A stretch of 8,413 nucleotides of DNA from CAUZRD01 sp963582255 (GTDB lineage: Bacteria; Pseudomonadota; Alphaproteobacteria; Rhizobiales; TMED25), in assembly GCA_963582255.1 (NCBI GenBank), contig CAUZRD010000087.1:1-8413 (forward strand). The letters are read 5' to 3'. Position numbers and translations under genes: made by a program. Below the pieces are notes generated by a model that was not told where the DNA came from, ran no database searches, and saw only the letters and a list, made by a program, of their open reading frames with translations. Below are positions 1-6,568 of this stretch, one piece after another. How positions within the stretch are numbered: position 1 is the first letter of the stretch; each line of letters starts with the position of its first letter.

Positions 1-248
1 ATGCCATTCATCCCGAATTCTGGCCAGGACGCGTAACCCTAAAAGTCGGAGGTGAAATAATCGAGCGCTATGGTAAACATATGCTCGGTGAAAATGAGCG
101 TCCGATGTCGCTGGAAGAGGTCCAAGACAAGTTCACCGAACTAAGTCCACACCATGAACAGGCTCAGCGGGATGCCGTATTCAACGTGATCAGAGATTTA
201 GAAAATCAAAGTGTCGATGATCTCGTACGCCCACTCAGAAAAGCATAA
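1..248 (+). CDS. MmgE/PrpD family protein, C-terminal end (partial at window start)
   Basis: Only the last 81 residues are present; in-frame codons begin at base 3 and the stop is TAA at 246-248. The visible part reads WPGRVTLKVGGEIIERYGKH followed by a loop, then RPMSLEEVQDKF, a helical stretch and the end VRPLRKA. This order (a 'P..V.....G' strand, a 'G....PMS.EEV..KF' segment, closing helices) is typical of the C-terminal domain of the MmgE/PrpD family, whose members include 2-methylcitrate dehydratase, cis-aconitate decarboxylase and many uncharacterised hydratases or isomerases. The specific reaction cannot be told because the catalytic N-terminal part is outside the window. It lies 96 bases upstream of the enolase-superfamily gene on the same strand and probably shares its operon. 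The ATG at base 1 is in another frame, stops at 34-36, and is not its start. Confidence 0.8.
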   Translation, partial: AIHPEFWPGRVTLKVGGEIIERYGKHMLGENERPMSLEEVQDKFTELSPHHEQAQRDAVFNVIRDLENQSVDDLVRPLRKA

Positions 249-330
249 AATCACTAATCAACCGCGAATTCTTAGAAGCGATTAAGACCGGAAAAAATGG
301 CTGTGAATTTAACCGGCACGGCACGATCTT

Positions 331-336
331 AGAGGG
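331..336 (+). promoter_or_regulatory. Shine-Dalgarno site of the enolase-superfamily gene
   Basis: AGAGGG lies eight bases before the ATG at 345. It supports that start and is one of the clearer ribosome binding sites in the window. Confidence 0.6.
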
Positions 337-344
337 AAAAAATC

Positions 345-1445
345 ATGTTTCGTATTACCAAAATCGAATCCTTTGTTGTCGCCGTTCCACTGCAAATGCC
401 GATCAAAATGTCTGGAATTACCATAGAAACTTGCGATAATCTGATCGTAAAAATTACCGATTCGGACGGTCGCATCGGTTGGGGAGAAGCCTCTTCGGCC
501 CCAACGATGACTGGAGAAACCGCAGAAGGAATGGTTGCAGCTACCGATTTTATGGCCTCGCGGCTTTCGGGAATTGAGGTTAACGAGGCCTCCAAGCTTC
601 GCGATCTAATCGAGCCTTTGATGTATGGAAATCATGGAGCTAAATCCGCGATTGACGGGGGGCTATACGATCTATTGGGCCAACACATGAACAAGCCGAT
701 GTATGAGCTGCTCGGAGGGCGCCAACGCGACCGGGCACCAATGTTCTGGATGGTTGCCGGCGGCCCCGATGAAATGCAGATTGCCCGCAAGCGCCGCGAT
801 GAAGGCTACATCGCATTCAAGGTTAAAGTAGGCATGAATGAGCCATCTCATGATCTAGATCGATCTCGCACAACTCGCCAGGTGGTTGGTGATGGCGTAC
901 ATGTTTCAGCTGACGCCAATCAGGGATTTTCCCCGGATGATGCCGTTGAATTTGCCCGAGGCGCTGGCGAGGCTGGGCTTGATTTTTTTGAACAGCCCGT
1001 GATGGGACCAGACATTGCCTCTATGCAAAAATGCGCCAAGGTCTGCTCGGTACCAATCGCTGCAGATGAAGGTCTCCATTCAATTGAGGACATTCAGCGC
1101 CATCATGATGAAGGTGCTGCGCAAGGCGGAAGTTTGAAACTCATCAAACTGGGAAGTGCGAGCGAGGTAATGAACGCAGGGCGGCTAATGCAAAGCCTAT
1201 CAATGCGAGTCAATCTGGCGGGAAAAACCGCTGATACGTCGATTGGTAGCGCGGCAATTGCACATATTGCGGTATCGTTGCCAACGCTTGAATGGGATGC
1301 CAGCGTCACTAACCAATATCTTACCGATGACATCGTAAAAAATCCGATCGCAGTGGTAGACGGTCATATCGTGACCCCGGATGGTCCTGGACTTGGTATT
1401 GAGGTCGATGAGGATAAACTCGCCAAATATCGTCGCGTAGTATAA
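345..1445 (+). CDS. Mandelate racemase/muconate lactonizing (enolase superfamily) enzyme
   Basis: A 366-residue, full-length member of the enolase superfamily, which removes the alpha proton of a carboxylate using Mg2+ in a TIM barrel. The N-terminal capping domain covers about residues 1-125; the barrel follows. Visible catalytic set: K159 and K161 (KVKVG), metal ligands D190 (SADAN), E216 (FFEQP) and D241 (ADEG), and K265 (SLKLIK) on the opposite face. From memory, Pseudomonas muconate lactonizing enzyme uses K167, K169, D198, E224, D249 and K273; every position differs by exactly eight, so this belongs to the MLE subgroup with both Lys acid/base groups. The C-terminus (WDASVTNQYLTDDIV, then PDGPGLGIEVDE) resembles uncharacterised MLE-like dehydratases or epimerases more than true muconate cycloisomerases. 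Reaction type could be dehydration, epimerisation or cycloisomerisation; substrate unknown. It sits between the PrpD-like and SDR genes. Cytoplasmic; no signal peptide. Confidence 0.9.
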   Translation: MFRITKIESFVVAVPLQMPIKMSGITIETCDNLIVKITDSDGRIGWGEASSAPTMTGETAEGMVAATDFMASRLSGIEVNEASKLRDLIEPLMYGNHGAKSAIDGGLYDLLGQHMNKPMYELLGGRQRDRAPMFWMVAGGPDEMQIARKRRDEGYIAFKVKVGMNEPSHDLDRSRTTRQVVGDGVHVSADANQGFSPDDAVEFARGAGEAGLDFFEQPVMGPDIASMQKCAKVCSVPIAADEGLHSIEDIQRHHDEGAAQGGSLKLIKLGSASEVMNAGRLMQSLSMRVNLAGKTADTSIGSAAIAHIAVSLPTLEWDASVTNQYLTDDIVKNPIAVVDGHIVTPDGPGLGIEVDEDKLAKYRRVV

Positions 1446-1471
1446 CAGCCAACACGCAGAGCGTGTGTTAT
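1442..1471 (+). other. Bulged hairpin over the stop of the enolase-superfamily gene
   Basis: ATAACA (1442-1447) pairs with TGTTAT (1466-1471), and inside it CACGC (1453-1457) pairs with GCGTG (1461-1465) around the loop AGA, leaving GCCAA bulged on one side. The outer arm includes the TAA stop codon. What follows (TATTATCC) is not a proper T run, so a strong intrinsic terminator is unlikely. An mRNA-stabilising or attenuating structure between the second and third genes is possible. Confidence 0.35.
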
Positions 1472-1489
1472 TATCCCCATCAACCCAAA

Positions 1490-1514
1490 CGGATCGAGAT
1501 CCGGAACATTGTTC
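1490..1514. promoter_or_regulatory. Two adjacent palindromes, possible operator
   Basis: CGGATC-GA-GATCCG (1490-1503) is immediately followed by GAACA-T-TGTTC (1504-1514). Both have perfect arms. They lie 54 to 79 bases before the SDR start, a place where a repressor or activator could act on an internal promoter. I recognise no specific regulator family, and I cannot see a convincing -35/-10 pair. Confidence 0.3.
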
Positions 1515-1568
1515 TCCGTGTGTCCCTTGGACGCGGAATGCAATACTTTCTAGTAAGATCTGGAGTAA

Positions 1569-2339
1569 ATGATGCCACAGAAAAAGCCTAATGAGCGTCC
1601 AGTCGCTCTGGTTACCGGGGCCTCTTACGGCATTGGCGGAGCGAGTGCAGCTGCGCTTGCCCATAGCGGCTATGACGTAGGGGTGACTGATCTAGATTCT
1701 GCCAGTACATCTGCGACTCTATCACGTGTTGAGGAGGCTGGAGGGAAGGCGTTCGCTTTCACGCTTGATGTTTGCAACCAGGCCAGTATCGAGACTTGCC
1801 TTGATAAGGCCTATCAAGCATTTGGACAGGTAGACCTCCTAGTCAACAATGCTGGCAAACCATCGCCGCGCGCACCAATTGTCGATATCACCCGTGATGT
1901 TTGGGATGGTATCATAGCGGTTAACATGACCGGCGCATTTTTTATGAGTCAACAATATGCCAAGCGGCAAATGGCGCTCGGGCGACCCGGGTTAATCATT
2001 TCCCTAGCATCAACATTTGGAATTATCGGCCTTTCTGGAGCATCTGTTTACGGCATTTCAAAAGCTGCAGTCAGCCATATGACGAAAATGATGGCAATCG
2101 AATGGGCCAGTGAGGGAATAAGGGCTAATGCAGTTGCTCCAGGTTCAACAGCGACAGAAACACGGATCAAAAATCAGCAAGATCCAAAAACCGGACCGGC
2201 GATGCGAGCCCGTGTCCCTCTGAATCGTTTTGCTGAACCAGATGAAATAGCTGCAGCTATTTCTTATCTAGCAAGCCCGGCGGCCAGTTACATTACCGGG
2301 CATACTTTGGTTCTAGATGGCGGGTTGACCGTCGCGTAA
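1569..2339 (+). CDS. Short-chain dehydrogenase/reductase (SDR), classical type
   Basis: A 256-residue NAD(P)-dependent oxidoreductase, normal length for a classical SDR. Seen in order: cofactor-binding TGASYGIG (16-23), an acidic residue D41 at the end of the second strand (VTDLD, which favours NAD over NADP), NNAG (93-96), catalytic N119, S148, Y161 and K165 (YGISK), the PG motif at 191-192, and a C-terminal LDGG (249-252) typical of FabG-like members. It likely interconverts a hydroxyl and a keto group on an intermediate of the operon's pathway; the substrate cannot be read. Two ATG codons are in tandem at 1569 and 1572. The GGAG at 1562-1565 is three bases from the first and six from the second, so the second may be the real start, removing one Met. 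It follows the enolase-superfamily gene by 123 bases and precedes the Gfo/Idh/MocA gene by 24. Confidence 0.93.
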   Translation: MMPQKKPNERPVALVTGASYGIGGASAAALAHSGYDVGVTDLDSASTSATLSRVEEAGGKAFAFTLDVCNQASIETCLDKAYQAFGQVDLLVNNAGKPSPRAPIVDITRDVWDGIIAVNMTGAFFMSQQYAKRQMALGRPGLIISLASTFGIIGLSGASVYGISKAAVSHMTKMMAIEWASEGIRANAVAPGSTATETRIKNQQDPKTGPAMRARVPLNRFAEPDEIAAAISYLASPAASYITGHTLVLDGGLTVA

Positions 2340-2363
2340 ATATGGCCGAACGAAAGAGGAAAT

Positions 2364-3359
2364 ATGACCAACAAAGCGACTCGCGAAATCAAGCTGGGTC
2401 TAATTGGTTTGGGAAATTGGGGGACGCGCCTTTCCAAAGCAGTTGAGAAAGTTTCCGGCTTAACACTTGGCGCCTGTTATGCACGCACCGAAGAACACCG
2501 TAAAGTCTTTGCCAAAGCTCATAATTGTAGGGCAGCAACTAGTATCGATACTCTCGTCACCGACCCAACAATTGACGGTATCATAATTGCAACCCCGCAT
2601 TCGACCCATGTTGACCTGGTAATGCAGGTGGCTAGTCTTGGCAAACACATCATGGTCGAAAAGCCATTGGCCTTATCACAGGCTGATGCAAAAAAGTGCG
2701 TCGCAGCTGCACGCGCCGCTGGTGTTTATCTTCAAGTTGCCCATTACCGCCGCCGGCTTACCGCTACGCGGAAAGCAAAGGAATGGGTAAATAGCGGGAA
2801 AATCGGCAGGATCCATAGCATCGAAGCTGTATTTAACCGCCCGTTGGGTCCAGATCCAAACCGGCTCTGGCGCGATAAAGAAATAGAAGCGCCGGCCGGC
2901 GCGATGACAGCTCTAGGCATACACATGCTGGACAACCTTCTCTATCTTGGTGGACCGATTGCACGGCTTGCTTGCCTAAGTTCGGTTCTTGATCCCGCAA
3001 CGCCGCTTGATGACATCACATCGGTTCTGGCCGAGTTTCAAAGCGGTGCCCATGGATCAATCATGACTTCCCTACGTTTACCATTTTTTGTTACCACTGC
3101 AGTTCATGGTGATAAAGCCAGCGCTTGGAGCGAGGGGGACGGCTCACGTTTTTTTTCTCAGGTGGTAGGCATGGCGGAACGCGAAGAGCATCCAGTCGAT
3201 GTGGTGGACGGGGTCACAGAAAATTTGAGTGCATTTGCAACAAGCATCCGTCTTAATCGCGAACCAGAGACAAATGGCGAGCAGGCAATTACAGTCATTA
3301 CTGCGCTCGATGCCATTCAGAAATCAGCTAAGAAGGGTGGCGTCTTCGTCACACTTTAG
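2364..3359 (+). CDS. Gfo/Idh/MocA family oxidoreductase
   Basis: A 331-residue protein with the family's two-domain layout: an N-terminal Rossmann fold with GLGNWG (15-20), the ATPHSTH segment (76-82), and the MVEKP signature (97-101; K100 the usual catalytic Lys), then an alpha/beta substrate domain. The segment ALGIHMLD (183-190) aligns with the family's D-x-G-x-H motif: H187 is kept, but the position four residues before it, Asp in inositol 2-dehydrogenase and many relatives, is A183. Some Gfo/Idh subgroups carry such a change, so the enzyme need not be dead, but its chemistry may differ. Members oxidise or reduce sugars, inositols and related alcohols or imines with NAD(P). AGAGGA at 2355-2360 precedes the ATG closely. 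Only 24 bases separate it from the SDR, so the two are almost surely co-transcribed. Substrate unknown. Confidence 0.9.
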   Translation: MTNKATREIKLGLIGLGNWGTRLSKAVEKVSGLTLGACYARTEEHRKVFAKAHNCRAATSIDTLVTDPTIDGIIIATPHSTHVDLVMQVASLGKHIMVEKPLALSQADAKKCVAAARAAGVYLQVAHYRRRLTATRKAKEWVNSGKIGRIHSIEAVFNRPLGPDPNRLWRDKEIEAPAGAMTALGIHMLDNLLYLGGPIARLACLSSVLDPATPLDDITSVLAEFQSGAHGSIMTSLRLPFFVTTAVHGDKASAWSEGDGSRFFSQVVGMAEREEHPVDVVDGVTENLSAFATSIRLNREPETNGEQAITVITALDAIQKSAKKGGVFVTL

Positions 3360-3384
3360 CGCCTTGCCACCCGTCTCTTTCTGA
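3335..3384 (+). terminator. Possible terminator at the end of the first operon
   Basis: GGGTGGC (3335-3341, inside the end of the Gfo/Idh/MocA gene) is the reverse complement of GCCACCC (3366-3372), and the tail GTCTCTTTCT (3373-3382) is pyrimidine rich. The 24-base loop is long and the T run is broken, so this is a weak call. Its position, just at the gene end and before a 351-base gap, is what one would expect. Confidence 0.35.
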
Positions 3385-3710
3385 GCCGAGTGACATGAAA
3401 TTAGTTTGAAGCCTACATCGAAGACCTAAGATATCACGAATCGTAGAAAATTATCGCAACGAGGCGGCCCTTTTATGTAGTAGATCCATGCTGCATAATC
3501 CGCCTTTTGCGCCAAGAATTATCACCCATTCTACATGTGATAAAAACCCATTCTAGGACGTCCAATTATCTCTTGCGCCTTGCCGCATTGATCTGGTTTA
3601 ACCGCAGAAGGTGCCTCTTATTTCTAATTGTATCACCGTTATTTAACCTAAGACCAATCTCATAAGGTCACCATCGACCCCGCTTGGGATATTGATCGGA
3701 ATTTTTATAA
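3360..3710. other. 351-base non-coding gap before korA
   Basis: I find no convincing gene here. The gap holds the downstream arm of the possible terminator, a cluster of small repeats around 3519-3555 described separately, and presumably the korAB promoter. No -35/-10 pair is clear enough to place. The last 17 bases before korA are A+T rich with only a weak ribosome binding site (GATCGGA, 3694-3700, ten bases from the ATG). Confidence 0.5.
3519..3555. promoter_or_regulatory. Candidate operator: inverted repeat interleaved with a direct repeat
   Basis: TTATCAC (3519-3525) and GTGATAA (3537-3543) form a perfect 7-base inverted repeat with an 11-base spacer. ACCCATTCTA occurs twice, at 3524-3533 and 3546-3555, a 22-base period or about two helical turns. 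The cluster lies roughly 155-190 bases before korA. The dyad shape fits a dimeric regulator, and the direct repeat fits cooperative binding on one DNA face. No regulator gene is in the window to pair it with. Confidence 0.4.
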
Positions 3711-5582
3711 ATGACCGTTGTTATCGACCGAAAAGTCCCCACCCATCGCGTCAGCGCCGAGCTGTCGCATGAGACGGAAAGTACGGTAGTTCGTTTTGCC
3801 GGGGATTCGGGCGACGGCATTCAGCTTGCCGGGGGACAATTTGCCCGGGCGGCCAGCGGCAGTGGTGCCTGGATCATGACATTGCCCGAGTACCCTGCCG
3901 AGATTCGTGCGCCGGTCGGAACCACTTTTGGCGTCTCAGCCTATCAGATCCAATTTGGCACCGGCGAGGTTCTAACGCCTGGCGATGAAGCCGACATGCT
4001 GGTGGCATTCAATCCAGCTGCTTTTGTTACCAACCTCTCATTCGTTAAATCCGGGGGTACCGTCATCATTGATGAGGGCACATTCAACAAGCGCGGCTTT
4101 TCCAAGGCCAAGCTAGATGATGACCCGACGCTAAAGTTTGGCGATCACGATGTGCGCATAATCCGGGTTAATATCTCAAAACGTACATTGGAGGCGGTGG
4201 AATCGTTTGGTATCGGGCGTAAAGATTCCATGCGCGCACGTAATTTCTGGGCTCTTGGCCTTGCCCTTTGGCTTAATGATCAACCAATCAGCGCATGTGA
4301 GGAGTGGATTGCAAAGCGGTTTTCCAGTGAAGAGACAATCCGTAATGCCAATACTGCCGCATTGAAGACCGGGCATTCATATGGGGAAACTATGGAACTC
4401 GCTCTACCCCACACGGCGCCACGACTTAAGCAATCTAACCGTCCAGATAAAGTGTCGATGATCTCCGGCACAGATGCGATGTCACTCGGCATTGTGGCGA
4501 TCGGAGCACTTTCAAAGAGACCCGTCATTTACTGTTCATATCCGATTACGCCGGCATCTGCCTTGCTCCATGCGCTAGCGCATATGCCCGAAGGAGTGAA
4601 GACTTTTCAGGCAGAAGATGAAATTTCTGCCATCTCCGCTGCCATTGGTGCATCATACGCCGGTGCGGTGAGTATTAGCGCGAGTTCAGGCCCAGGTCTT
4701 GCACTCAAGACCGAGGGTCTAGGTCTTGCGGTCGCCGCGGAGCTTCCACTCATCGTCATTGATGTGCAGCGTGCTGGTCCCTCAACCGGCATGCCTACTA
4801 AGCCAGAGCAATCAGATTTAGATATGGCTATTTTTGGACGTCACGGCGAGGCACCCGTGGCTGTCGTTGCCCCAGCGACGTGCGAGGATAGCTTTTACAT
4901 CATGATGGACGCGGCTCGAATTGCCTTTCGCGCAATGACGCCGGTGATCGTACTATCAGATGCATTTCTTGCCAATGCCGTGAGCGAATGGGTGGCTCCC
5001 AGTGCTGATCAGCTTGAAGACATAGATTCTCCCCAACTCGGAGATAGCGCGGCAAGAAATGATACGACCCTTGCGAGAAAATGGGTGAGCCCAGGTATGG
5101 CAGGATTTGAACACCGCGTTGGGGGGATAGAGAAAGACCGCGAAAGTGGTAATATTTCTTATGATCCAGATAATCATGAGGCGATGGTCACGCTAAGAGC
5201 CGAAAAACTCACCCGCGCCGCTGCGCACTTTGACAGGCCATTCCTATTCGATGGACCTAATGATGGCGAGATTCTCGTTGTCGGCTGGGGATCAACTTTT
5301 GGCTCGATCAGGCAGGCTGTTAAAGATTTGCGCGATGACGGAACACAAATTAGTCATCTCCACCTGCGTCAGCTCTGGCCATTGCCGAAAACGTTAAAAG
5401 AAACCTTTAATGGATTTAAGCATATCGTTTGCGCCGAGCTGAATTCCGGCCAGCTTGCGCGTATCTTACGCTCTGAGCTGCTTCTTAATGTGGTGCCTAT
5501 TACTCAAATAAATGGCCGTCCATTCAGGATTAGTTGGCTCAAAAAATCAATCAATCTTGTTCTTTTCCCGGAGATAACATGA
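3711..5582 (+). CDS. korA: 2-oxoacid:ferredoxin oxidoreductase, fused gamma-alpha subunit
   Basis: At 623 residues this is the normal length of the fused gamma-alpha chain of KorAB-type enzymes, which convert a 2-oxoacid and CoA to acyl-CoA and CO2 while reducing ferredoxin. After a 25-residue leader, the gamma domain shows FAGDSGDGIQ (29-38) and PEYPAEIRAP (59-68) and runs to about residue 215. The alpha part starts near 248 and carries SYPITPAS (276-283), AEDEISA (301-307), SSGPGL (325-330) and QRAGPSTGMPTKPEQSDL (353-370), regions tied to TPP, CoA and substrate binding. The C-terminal domain (about 515-605) has VVGWGSTFG and LRQLWPLP, as in transketolase C-terminal-like folds. The exact 2-oxoacid is not set by these motifs: 2-oxoglutarate is the usual annotation, but pyruvate, branched-chain or aryl 2-oxoacids are possible. 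Its TGA overlaps the korB ATG. Cytoplasmic. Confidence 0.93.
   Translation: MTVVIDRKVPTHRVSAELSHETESTVVRFAGDSGDGIQLAGGQFARAASGSGAWIMTLPEYPAEIRAPVGTTFGVSAYQIQFGTGEVLTPGDEADMLVAFNPAAFVTNLSFVKSGGTVIIDEGTFNKRGFSKAKLDDDPTLKFGDHDVRIIRVNISKRTLEAVESFGIGRKDSMRARNFWALGLALWLNDQPISACEEWIAKRFSSEETIRNANTAALKTGHSYGETMELALPHTAPRLKQSNRPDKVSMISGTDAMSLGIVAIGALSKRPVIYCSYPITPASALLHALAHMPEGVKTFQAEDEISAISAAIGASYAGAVSISASSGPGLALKTEGLGLAVAAELPLIVIDVQRAGPSTGMPTKPEQSDLDMAIFGRHGEAPVAVVAPATCEDSFYIMMDAARIAFRAMTPVIVLSDAFLANAVSEWVAPSADQLEDIDSPQLGDSAARNDTTLARKWVSPGMAGFEHRVGGIEKDRESGNISYDPDNHEAMVTLRAEKLTRAAAHFDRPFLFDGPNDGEILVVGWGSTFGSIRQAVKDLRDDGTQISHLHLRQLWPLPKTLKETFNGFKHIVCAELNSGQLARILRSELLLNVVPITQINGRPFRISWLKKSINLVLFPEIT
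5570..5582 (+). promoter_or_regulatory. korB ribosome binding site and ATGA stop/start overlap
   Basis: GGAG (5570-5573) lies five bases before ATG 5579-5581, and the korA stop TGA is 5580-5582. This arrangement decides the korB start and suggests translational coupling, which keeps the two subunits at equal amounts. Confidence 0.8.
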
Positions 5583-6568
5583 CCGTTCCTAATTTGACAG
5601 CAAAGGATTTCGAGTCAGCAGAGGAAGTGCGCTGGTGCCCCGGATGCGGCGACTATGCTATTTTGAAAGCAGTAAGATCAGCACTTGCTACAATCGGACG
5701 CCCTCCGCATGAGGTCGTGTTCATCTCAGGCATAGGATGTGCCGCGAGATTTCCCTATTACCTATCAACTTACGGATTTCATACCATTCATGGCAGAGCT
5801 CCAGCAGTGGCCAGCGGGGTCAAAATCGCGAATCCAGATCTTGACGTATGGGTTGTAGGCGGCGACGGAGATTTTCTTTCAATTGGAGGCAACCATCTCA
5901 TTCATGTGTTGCGCCGCAATATAAATCTTAATCTACTATTGTTCAACAACGCCATTTACGGCTTGACGAAGGGCCAGTATTCACCAACCTCTCCAATCGG
6001 CACACGATCACCATCTAGCCCGAACGGATCGATAGAGCAGCCCTTGAATGCGATGAAACTAGCACTCGGCGCCGGAGCCTCATTCATTGCCCGCTCGGTC
6101 GATACCCAGCAGGATCACCTTCCAGACATTCTTATTCGGGCACATACCCACAAAGGTGCATCACTGGTGGAAATCTTACAAAACTGCATCATCTATCATG
6201 ATGGTGCTTTCGGCACGATCAACGAGAAGTCATCTTTTGCCGACGCTAGCATTCAGCTGCGCAATGGCGAGGCCATGATATTCGGAAAGAATGCCGATAA
6301 AGGTCTGATCTACTCAAGCGATACCGGATCCTTCAATATCGTCGAACTCGGCATCGATTGTGGTAAAGATGACGTCAGCCGGCATGATGAAACCGACTTA
6401 ACCCGCGCATTCGCTCTCACCATGCTCGGTGAGAGGCCCGGCGAGCCAACGGCACTCGGCGTCATCTACACACGCAGTGAGGCAGCAAACGGAACAGAGC
6501 ACAGAAACGCACCCCCCAAAGCCATGCCAAAAAGCATGTTGGCAGGACTTCTCAAAGCGAAAACCTAA
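5579..6568 (+). CDS. korB: 2-oxoacid:ferredoxin oxidoreductase, beta subunit
   Basis: A 329-residue beta subunit that binds thiamine diphosphate and one [4Fe-4S] cluster and pairs with the preceding alpha chain. Four Cys fit the cluster: C20 and C23 in WCPGCGD, C54 in GIGCAARFPYY, and C203 in LQNCIIY. Their spacing closely follows that recalled for the Sulfolobus enzyme (12, 15, 46, 197). The TPP/Mg2+ motif is GDGD (95-98) with N123-N124 about 27 residues on, followed by IYGLTKGQYSPTS (126-138), a KorB hallmark. HGRAPAVASGVK (71-82) is another family block. I chose the ATG at 5579 over the in-frame ATG at 5534: it has a ribosome binding site, starts right before conserved sequence, and overlaps korA by only four bases. 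The second half (about 215-329) is ordinary for the family. No ferredoxin gene follows. Confidence 0.93.
   Translation: MTVPNLTAKDFESAEEVRWCPGCGDYAILKAVRSALATIGRPPHEVVFISGIGCAARFPYYLSTYGFHTIHGRAPAVASGVKIANPDLDVWVVGGDGDFLSIGGNHLIHVLRRNINLNLLLFNNAIYGLTKGQYSPTSPIGTRSPSSPNGSIEQPLNAMKLALGAGASFIARSVDTQQDHLPDILIRAHTHKGASLVEILQNCIIYHDGAFGTINEKSSFADASIQLRNGEAMIFGKNADKGLIYSSDTGSFNIVELGIDCGKDDVSRHDETDLTRAFALTMLGERPGEPTALGVIYTRSEAANGTEHRNAPPKAMPKSMLAGLLKAKT

Noticed and set aside
1..36. ATG at base 1 as a gene start
   Set aside because: This frame stops after eleven codons; the true reading frame is the one beginning at base 3, which continues a MmgE/PrpD protein from outside the window.
297..332. Short open frame (11 codons) before the enolase-superfamily gene, possible leader peptide
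   Set aside because: No ribosome binding site of note, no run of regulatory codons, and no attenuator-like hairpins follow it.
1200..1664. Antisense open frame of 154 codons across the end of the enolase-superfamily gene and the SDR start
   Set aside because: It overlaps two well-supported genes, its product matches no family I recognise and is rich in Cys, Arg and Ser as shadow frames often are.
3597..3648. TTTAACC repeated at 3597-3603 and 3642-3648
   Set aside because: Seven bases in an A+T-rich gap can recur by chance, and the 45-base period does not fit a regular operator.
5534..5578. Earlier in-frame start for korB, adding 15 residues
   Set aside because: It would overlap korA by 49 bases, has no clear ribosome binding site, and the added residues (MAQKINQ...) fall outside the conserved family start; the ATGA start is better.
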